11,953 bases of DNA from Caldimicrobium sp964595655 (GTDB taxonomy: Bacteria; Desulfobacterota; Thermodesulfobacteria; Thermodesulfobacteriales; Thermodesulfobacteriaceae), in the NCBI GenBank assembly GCA_964595655.1, contig CAZQQV010000043.1, positions 1 through 11,953 on the forward strand, written 5' to 3'. The position numbers and the translations under genes are program-made. Of this stretch, positions 7,085-11,953 are shown piece after piece. Numbering within the stretch: the stretch's first letter is position 1; the number at the start of each line of letters is the position of its first letter. Under the pieces are notes generated by a model. That model saw only the letters and a program-made list of their open reading frames with translations. It was not told where the DNA came from and did no database searches.

Positions 7085-7319
7085 AGTGGATAAACCAAAT
7101 TTTGTTAAGTCCTTCGTAGTAGTTATTATAGCTTTTATACTTTCTCTTGTGGGTGAATATTATTTTCCTGAGGAAAAACACTTTGCCTTTGAAAAAATAC
7201 CCTTTTTTGAGGGAATTTTTGGACTTCTTGGGGCCCTTTTTCTCTTTATAGTGGTAAAGATTTGTGGAGCCATTGTGTCAAGAAAGGAGGAAGATTATGA
7301 TAGATATTATACCTCCTAA
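7074..7319 (+). CDS. Small two-helix membrane protein between the two MrpD-like subunits
   Basis: An 81-aa protein with two predicted transmembrane segments (about residues 11-29 and 44-66). A short acidic/aromatic loop (GEYYFPEEKHFAFEK) lies between them, and the hydrophilic tail is SRKEEDYDRYYTS. It has no cofactor motif. I believe similar small proteins with a charged R-K/E-E-D-Y tail occur beside MrpD-type genes in other anaerobes, but this is recollection that I cannot verify here. ATG 7074 follows GAGG at 7065-7068; the TTG at 7062 is an inferior alternative. The gene overlaps the upstream antiporter gene by 11 bases and the downstream one by 23, and this tight coupling implies a subunit made in step with them. 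A structural or assembly role in the membrane arm is plausible. The function is unknown. Confidence 0.8.
   Translation: MWAKVDKPNFVKSFVVVIIAFILSLVGEYYFPEEKHFAFEKIPFFEGIFGLLGALFLFIVVKICGAIVSRKEEDYDRYYTS
7283..7290 (+). promoter_or_regulatory. Ribosome binding site that fixes the start of antiporter-like subunit 2
   Basis: AAAGGAGG lies within the 3' end of the small membrane protein gene, six bases before ATG 7297. It rules against the in-frame GTG at 7264, which would add 11 residues (with Cys and several charges) ahead of a normal-looking N-terminus. Confidence 0.75.
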
Positions 7320-9057
7320 TTTACCAGCTTTCTTTGCGGGCCCTTTTATTTACTTCTTTTATAGAAAGAGCCTGAATTATCTTGCCCTGATAATGGCTTT
7401 CTTAACTTTTCTTTTGGTTCTTCAGCTTGAACCTGGGATTTATGGGGGTTTTAAAATCCTCAATTATGAGTTTCTTATGAAAGTGGACAAGCTTTCTCTC
7501 TTTTTTGCCTATGTTTTCAGTCTTATCGGTTTTGTGGGGCTCCTTTATGCTCTTCAGGTTGAGGATCGCCTACAAATAAGTGCTGGCCTTCTTTACATGG
7601 CCTGTGCCGTTGGGGTTTCCTTTGCCTATGACTGGTTATCCTTTTATCTCTTCTGGGAGGGCCTTGCGGTTTTTGCTGTTCTTCTTGTAATATCTGCAAG
7701 AACAAGGAAGGCTTACTATTCCTCCATCCGATACATCCTTGTTCATGCGGTAAGTGGCCTATCTCTATTCCTGGGTTTGGCCTTGCTCTGGTATTATGAA
7801 GGGATAACCACTGTGGGAAGTCTTCGCTCCTTTAGTTACAGCCTACCTTATCTTCTTATTCTATTTTCCTTTGCCATTAATGCTGCCATTCCACCTCTTA
7901 ATGCCTGGCTTCCTGATAGTTATCCCAATTCTACCATTTATGGTTCAGTCTTCTTAAGTGCCTTTACCACGAAGAGCGCAGTGTATGCGCTCATTAGGGT
8001 CTTTTCAGGAGAGTATATCCTTGCTGTGGCTGGGGCTATCATGGCCTTTTATGGCGTTGTTTATGCTACCCTTGAAAATAATCCCAGAAGGCTTCTTTCC
8101 TATCACATTATTAGTCAGGTTGGATTTATGGTTTGCGGGGCAGGTCTTGGAAGTGCCGAGGCTTTAAACGGGGCTTCTGCTCATGCCTTTGCTCACATCA
8201 TTTATAAGGGGCTTCTCTTTATGTCAGCCGGAGCAGTAGTTTATGCTACAGGTGTTGAAAGGATTCATCTCCTTGGAGGCTTTGCAAGAAAAAATCCCTG
8301 GGTAGCTCTCTATTTCTTCATTGGAGCCCTTTCCATCTCCGGGGTTCCTTTAACCAGTGGTTTTGTCTCAAAGAGTATTACCATTCATGCAGCAAGTCTT
8401 CTTCATCGCCCCTTTGAATATATTTTGATGGAACTTGCCTCTATTGGAACTTTCTTTAGCATTGTTTGTAAAATGGGTTATTACATCTTTTTCGGGAAAG
8501 AGGGCTCCTATGAGCACCGTCCAGTCCCCTGGAATATGCACCTTGCCATGATCATAGCCTCTCTCCTGTGTCTACTCATTGGAACCTTTCCAAAGCCTTA
8601 TTATCAGTTACTACCCTATCCCTTCCACTATGAACCCTATACCTATCAACATACCGTTGGAATTATTTCTCTCTTTGCCTCAGTTGCCCTTATTTTCTTT
8701 GCTGTAAGAGAATACATCGCACCTAAACCCAAAATAAACCTTGATACCGACTGGTTTTATATAGTAACAGGCAGATTTACATACCGAGCCCTTAATTATA
8801 TTTTAGAGCCCCTTGAGTATAAATACATAGGTGAGTTTTACCGTTCTCTTGTTGACAGATTTTTAGTGGCTATAAGGAACCTTTTTAACCTCTTTAATGA
8901 TGGACTTCTTTTTAGCTTTAATCAAAATTTCCCTGAAAATATTTACATCCTTTCTAAGAAAAAAGCTCAGTTTTTTGACGGAAATATTTTTAAATATATA
9001 CAAATATTTATACTTGCCGTGATATTTTTTTATCTTTTAGGACTAATTAGCTTTTGA
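7297..9057 (+). CDS. Antiporter-like subunit 2 (NuoL/MrpD family) with a long C-terminal arm
   Basis: A 586-aa polytopic protein of the NuoL/M/N-MrpD family. Core residues: E121 in LFWEGL (TM5), K226 in AFTTKSAVYAL (TM8), H296/H300/K304 in AHAFAHIIYK (TM10) and K359 in GFVSKS (TM12). The TM7 lysine found in MrpD, NuoL and NuoM is replaced by Asn195 (FAINAAIPPLNAWLPD), and the following PLH histidine is also Asn. After the core comes LDTDWFY (482-488), a largely amphipathic stretch to about 566, and a final hydrophobic helix (569-585). This matches the plan of the NuoL lateral helix plus TM16 but is about 30 residues longer than in E. coli NuoL. It is the best candidate for the distal NuoL position. 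The LDTDW tail and TM7 Asn also suggest a distinct MrpD subclass, so no symbol is given. Confidence 0.9.
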   Translation: MIDIIPPNLPAFFAGPFIYFFYRKSLNYLALIMAFLTFLLVLQLEPGIYGGFKILNYEFLMKVDKLSLFFAYVFSLIGFVGLLYALQVEDRLQISAGLLYMACAVGVSFAYDWLSFYLFWEGLAVFAVLLVISARTRKAYYSSIRYILVHAVSGLSLFLGLALLWYYEGITTVGSLRSFSYSLPYLLILFSFAINAAIPPLNAWLPDSYPNSTIYGSVFLSAFTTKSAVYALIRVFSGEYILAVAGAIMAFYGVVYATLENNPRRLLSYHIISQVGFMVCGAGLGSAEALNGASAHAFAHIIYKGLLFMSAGAVVYATGVERIHLLGGFARKNPWVALYFFIGALSISGVPLTSGFVSKSITIHAASLLHRPFEYILMELASIGTFFSIVCKMGYYIFFGKEGSYEHRPVPWNMHLAMIIASLLCLLIGTFPKPYYQLLPYPFHYEPYTYQHTVGIISLFASVALIFFAVREYIAPKPKINLDTDWFYIVTGRFTYRALNYILEPLEYKYIGEFYRSLVDRFLVAIRNLFNLFNDGLLFSFNQNFPENIYILSKKKAQFFDGNIFKYIQIFILAVIFFYLLGLISF

Positions 9058-9062
9058 GGGGA
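9056..9062 (+). promoter_or_regulatory. Ribosome binding site of nuoM
   Basis: GAGGGGA begins inside the stop codon of the upstream gene and ends six bases before ATG 9069. It favours that start over TTG 9054, which would sit upstream of the site. Confidence 0.6.
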
Positions 9063-9068
9063 TACTCT

Positions 9069-10451
9069 ATGGGGTTCAAAGAATTCGTCTTATTATCTCT
9101 TTTTGGATTTCTTTTTTCTTTTTATATTTTAAGAGAAAAAGAAAGAAACTATTTCTGGTTCACAAGGCTTTTTATAGTAATTGCAATTTCTTTGATCATA
9201 CCTTCAACTTTAATGGTCTTTCAAGGGAATTTTCCTGAATATATTTACTTTAATGATTTTGGTTTTTCACTTAAATTTACCTTTAATAAAGCCTCAGTTT
9301 TCTTTCTCTGGTTAAATCTTTCTCTTTATTTTTTGTTATACTTTTTTGTAAAGTTTGAGCTTAAAAATAATCTTTTCAATGGACTTATGCTTATGCTCTT
9401 TTGTGTAAATAATCTCTTTTTCCTTGCAGGAGACACTTTAACCTTTTTCATCTTTTGGGAGGCCATGCTTATTCCTGCAACCTTGCTTCTCTGGTATTTT
9501 TCCAAGGAGAGGCCAAAGAGGATAGCCCTTGAATTTTTAATCTATAACTTTGGTTTTAGTATTTTTTTACTACTTGGAATTCTTATGCTTTATAAATACA
9601 ACCAGTCCTTTGAATTTAATTTTTATGGAGTCAATGAAGCAAAGACAATAGCTTCATTACTTTATATAGGGATTATGGTAAAAACTCCTGTTTTCCCCTT
9701 ACACGGATGGCTTTTGAATACTTACTATAATCTTCCAAGCCCAGTTACAGCTATTTTTTCAGGTATACTTAGCAAATATGCCCTTTATGCCTTTTATAGA
9801 CTTTATGAGAAGGTCTCTTTATCAATGTCTTTACTCATACTTCTTACCATCTTTTCAGCCCTTTATGCTGCTTTTCTTGCTTGGTCAAAGAGAGATCTAA
9901 AAATGATTTTTACTTATATGAGTATGAGCCACCTAAATGTTATTCTTGCAGGCTCTTTGGCTATGCTTCCCTATTTTACACCTTATCTTATCATTCCCTT
10001 TGGTCTCTTTCATGGTTTTCTTGCCTTTGCCCTTTTTCTTATGGTCTACCATATGGAAAAAACCTCTGGTGTTCTTTCCATCGATGAATATGGCTCTCTT
10101 ACCTTAACTAAACCAATTTTTACCTTTTTTCTTACAGCCTTTCTTCTTGTTCTTGCAGGTTTCCCCCTATTTGGATATTTTTACCTTGAATTCACCATGT
10201 TAAGTTTTCTTTTTAAATTTTCCTTAATTTTTGGATTTCTTCTAAGCATTGGAATATCCATCAATCTTATTTACAAATCTATTGTTTTCTATAAGCTTAT
10301 CTTTGTTAAAAAAGAAGGGTTGGGAAGTATTAAACTGAGTGATCTTTGTCCTTCTTATACCATCATGTTATTCTTGATCTTCCTTGCAGTGGTCATATTA
10401 ACTCTTTATCTTTCTTCCCTCCTAAAGTTTCTCATGAAGGGAGGTGTCTAA
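9069..10451 (+). CDS. nuoM: NADH-quinone oxidoreductase subunit M (ND4 type), divergent
   Basis: A 460-aa membrane protein with about 14 helices. It is assigned to NuoM because its TM12 charged residue is Glu374 (FGYFYLEFTML), like E. coli NuoM E407, whereas the other three antiporter-like proteins here have Lys. Other ion-path residues are E131 in IFWEAML (TM5), K205 in IMVKTPVFPLHGW (TM7), K236 in ILSKYALYAF (TM8) and H315 in LFHGFLAFALF (TM10). The usual HTWLPDAH motif after TM7 is changed to HGWLLNTYY, so the sequence is unusually divergent. It is very Phe-rich and AT-rich. It starts 11 bases after the preceding stop and ends directly before the ATG of nuoN. Confidence 0.9.
   Translation: MGFKEFVLLSLFGFLFSFYILREKERNYFWFTRLFIVIAISLIIPSTLMVFQGNFPEYIYFNDFGFSLKFTFNKASVFFLWLNLSLYFLLYFFVKFELKNNLFNGLMLMLFCVNNLFFLAGDTLTFFIFWEAMLIPATLLLWYFSKERPKRIALEFLIYNFGFSIFLLLGILMLYKYNQSFEFNFYGVNEAKTIASLLYIGIMVKTPVFPLHGWLLNTYYNLPSPVTAIFSGILSKYALYAFYRLYEKVSLSMSLLILLTIFSALYAAFLAWSKRDLKMIFTYMSMSHLNVILAGSLAMLPYFTPYLIIPFGLFHGFLAFALFLMVYHMEKTSGVLSIDEYGSLTLTKPIFTFFLTAFLLVLAGFPLFGYFYLEFTMLSFLFKFSLIFGFLLSIGISINLIYKSIVFYKLIFVKKEGLGSIKLSDLCPSYTIMLFLIFLAVVILTLYLSSLLKFLMKGGV
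10437..10446 (+). promoter_or_regulatory. Ribosome binding site of nuoN
   Basis: AAGGGAGGTG lies in the last codons of nuoM, five bases before ATG 10452, which directly follows the nuoM TAA. It is a strong site with near-ideal spacing. Confidence 0.65.
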
Positions 10452-11897
10452 ATGGAGATGGTTAAGGTTTTCTTTCCAGAGCTTTTTCTTGCTGTTGGTT
10501 CTTTGTTTCTATTAATAGTAAACTCTCTCTGGATAAAAAAAATAAACATTAAATACTTCAGTTTTCTTGTTTTGCTTTTTTTCTCTTTCTTTACTTTGCT
10601 CTTCTTTTCTGGAAATATTTCTATCTCTAATAATTATCAAACTCAATTTTTAATCTTTTATTCTCATTATTTGTTTAGAGTGATTCTTTTTTCTTTTGGA
10701 ATTATTCTTTATATTAGTTTATACAAGTATCTCATCAGCGAAAGATATTTAAATGAATTTTCCTTTTTTCTTGGAGCTACGATTTCTTTCTTATCTCTTT
10801 TATCTTCCTCACAGAATCTTTTGATTGCTTTTATTCTTATAGAAGCCATATCTTTTGGATTTTACTTACTCATTAGTTTTTATAAAAGAGATTTACTGTG
10901 TGTTGAGGCTGGACTAAAATATTTTTATCTTGGAACTTTTTCCTCCATCTTTTTCTTTACAGGTCTTTTTTTAATTTATTATAGTTCCCTGGAAATTAAT
11001 TTTATTCAGGTTTTAAACAATTTAAGTTTTTCTTCTAAAATACTTTATTTTATTTTAGGGCTTATACTTATTTTTTCTTCTTTAATTTTTAAGCTTGGGG
11101 CGTCTCCTTTCCATTTCTGGCTTCCTGAGGTATATCAAGGATCACCTTTGCCAGTTTTCCCTATACTTATTTCTTTTTCCAAGTTAGCTTTTGCAGTATT
11201 TTTAAGTAATTTAATTCTGGTTTTTTTAATTTCTCAAGGACCCTTTCATGTTCATAAGGAACCTTTTTATGAACTTTTTTATATTGTCTCTCTTTTGTCT
11301 ATGTTTATAGGAAATTTTTTGGCTTTAAAACAAAAGGAAGTTAAGAGAATTTTAGCTTATTCATCTATTTCACATATGGGTTATCTTTTGGCTTTATTTG
11401 CTATTCCATGGTCAACTGAGACTCTTAAGTTTTACTATGGTTATATCTTCATCTATGCCCTTACAAATTTAGGCATCCTTCTTTCTTTATTCGCTATAGT
11501 TGATTATAGAAAAATAAGAATACCAATTGAATCTTATCAAGAAGCCTTAAAAAATAAAAATTTTCTACTTCTTTTTAGTTTACTTATATTTATTTTTTCA
11601 TTAGCAGGACTACCACCAACAGCAGGCTTTATTGCGAAGTTTTTCCTTTTATTAAATATAGTCAAAAATGGTTCATATTTTCTTGCTTTTGTATTTCTGT
11701 TAACTTCGATTCTTTCTATTTACTATTATTTTAGATTAATTCATCCAATTCTTACAATTTTTAAAGATGGGTTATATAAGAAGGATTATGAAAAAGTTGA
11801 ATTGCATGAAATGTTGATGATGTTTATTGTCTCATTAATAAGTATATATCTTTTTCTTTCAACTTTTAAGCCGAGCTTTATCTTTTTCTTTGAGTAA
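10452..11897 (+). CDS. nuoN: NADH-quinone oxidoreductase subunit N (ND2 type)
   Basis: A 481-aa membrane protein, close to the 485 residues of E. coli NuoN. NuoN marks are FKLGASPFHFWLPEVYQGSP (K214 in TM7), SFSKLAFAVF (K244 in TM8), ILIEAISFGFYLL (E131 in TM5), RILAYSSISHMGYLL and GLPPTAGFIAKFFLL (K396 in TM12). In complex I it lies next to NuoK and the central axis. The gene is strikingly AT-rich and its product rich in Phe, Leu, Ile and Ser: a hand count of 11041-11100 gives 14 G/C in 60, against 32 in 60 for 661-720 in nuoB. It is the last gene of the operon. Its final 39 bases overlap a convergent gene on the opposite strand. Confidence 0.94.
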   Translation: MEMVKVFFPELFLAVGSLFLLIVNSLWIKKINIKYFSFLVLLFFSFFTLLFFSGNISISNNYQTQFLIFYSHYLFRVILFSFGIILYISLYKYLISERYLNEFSFFLGATISFLSLLSSSQNLLIAFILIEAISFGFYLLISFYKRDLLCVEAGLKYFYLGTFSSIFFFTGLFLIYYSSLEINFIQVLNNLSFSSKILYFILGLILIFSSLIFKLGASPFHFWLPEVYQGSPLPVFPILISFSKLAFAVFLSNLILVFLISQGPFHVHKEPFYELFYIVSLLSMFIGNFLALKQKEVKRILAYSSISHMGYLLALFAIPWSTETLKFYYGYIFIYALTNLGILLSLFAIVDYRKIRIPIESYQEALKNKNFLLLFSLLIFIFSLAGLPPTAGFIAKFFLLLNIVKNGSYFLAFVFLLTSILSIYYYFRLIHPILTIFKDGLYKKDYEKVELHEMLMMFIVSLISIYLFLSTFKPSFIFFFE

Positions 11898-11953
11898 GTT
11901 ATATTTTTTCATTTTATTTATAAGTTGTTTCCTTGAAATACCAAGATATTCTG
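11859..11953 (-). CDS. C-terminus of a Fis-type helix-turn-helix protein, probably a sigma-54-dependent regulator (partial)
   Basis: Reading the minus strand from the right edge, complete codons run from 11951 to a TGA at 11861-11859 and give 30 residues. They begin EYLGISRKQLINKMKKYNL and end in a charged tail. The first part matches the recognition half of the Fis-like HTH found at the C-terminus of NtrC-family activators, which typically reads A-x-x-LGISRxTLxxKLKKYG. The other two minus-strand frames stop within about 13 codons and look random. The gene's start and its receiver and AAA+ domains would lie outside the window, so the full architecture cannot be confirmed. Its stop lies inside nuoN, so the two genes are convergent and overlap tail-to-tail. 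Confidence 0.62.
   Translation of the reverse strand, partial: EYLGISRKQLINKMKKYNLLKEKDKARLKS

Noticed and set aside
7958..8167. Plus-strand open frame inside antiporter-like subunit 2, and a similar one at 9881-10087
   Set aside because: They are out of frame with conserved antiporter sequence and show no family resemblance.
5582..9057. Whole Mrp antiporter operon (MrpA-G)
   Set aside because: No recognisable MrpA, B, E, F or G gene is present. Only MrpD-like proteins and one small unrelated-looking protein are seen, and they are embedded in nuo genes.
11898..11953. Rho-independent terminator after nuoN
   Set aside because: The T-rich stretch has no GC-rich inverted repeat in front of it, and the segment codes for a protein on the other strand.

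Overview
The window is one tightly packed plus-strand operon for a respiratory complex I (Nuo)-type membrane oxidoreductase. The 3' tip of an unidentified gene lies at the left edge. The 3' tip of a convergent minus-strand regulator gene lies at the right edge. The source looks like a low-GC anaerobic bacterium. Three things point that way: a four-cluster ferredoxin at the head of the operon, no NADH-input genes (nuoE/F/G) in view, and MrpD-type antiporter subunits of a style I associate with sulfate reducers. A Thermodesulfobacterium-like or other Desulfobacterota organism is my best guess, but it is inference and not shown by the sequence.

Layout: (1) 1-38, the end of an upstream gene. (2) 71-595, a 4x[4Fe-4S] ferredoxin-like electron-transfer subunit. 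(3) 610-3758, the peripheral-arm genes plus nuoA in the unusual order nuoB-nuoD-nuoI-nuoA-nuoC. (4) 3745-5592, the membrane-core genes nuoH-nuoJ-nuoK. (5) 5582-9057, a three-gene insert: an MrpD/NuoL-like protein without a C-terminal extension, an 81-aa two-helix membrane protein, and a 586-aa MrpD/NuoL-like protein with a long C-terminal arm. (6) 9069-11897, nuoM and nuoN. (7) 11859-11953 on the minus strand, the C-terminus of a Fis-type helix-turn-helix protein that overlaps the 3' end of nuoN. Nearly every gene overlaps its neighbour or lies within about 35 bases of it, so no untranslated stretch is large enough for an internal promoter or terminator.

How it should work: electrons probably enter through the four-cluster protein or another soluble donor, not through NuoEFG. 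They would pass along the NuoI clusters to the NuoB N2 cluster and reduce quinone at the NuoB/NuoD interface. NuoD has the quinone-site His/Tyr residues and none of the [NiFe]-binding cysteines, so this is not a group 4 hydrogenase. Energy would pass through NuoH/A/J/K into four antiporter-like subunits instead of the usual three.

Most interesting points: the extra antiporter subunit with its small partner; a C-terminal lateral-helix region in the second antiporter subunit that is about 30 residues longer than in E. coli NuoL; loss of the TM7 lysine in that same subunit; and replacement by serine of the TM3 glutamate of NuoK (E. coli E72). Together these suggest a complex I variant with an enlarged or rewired proton/cation-pumping arm. 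All alignments were done by eye.
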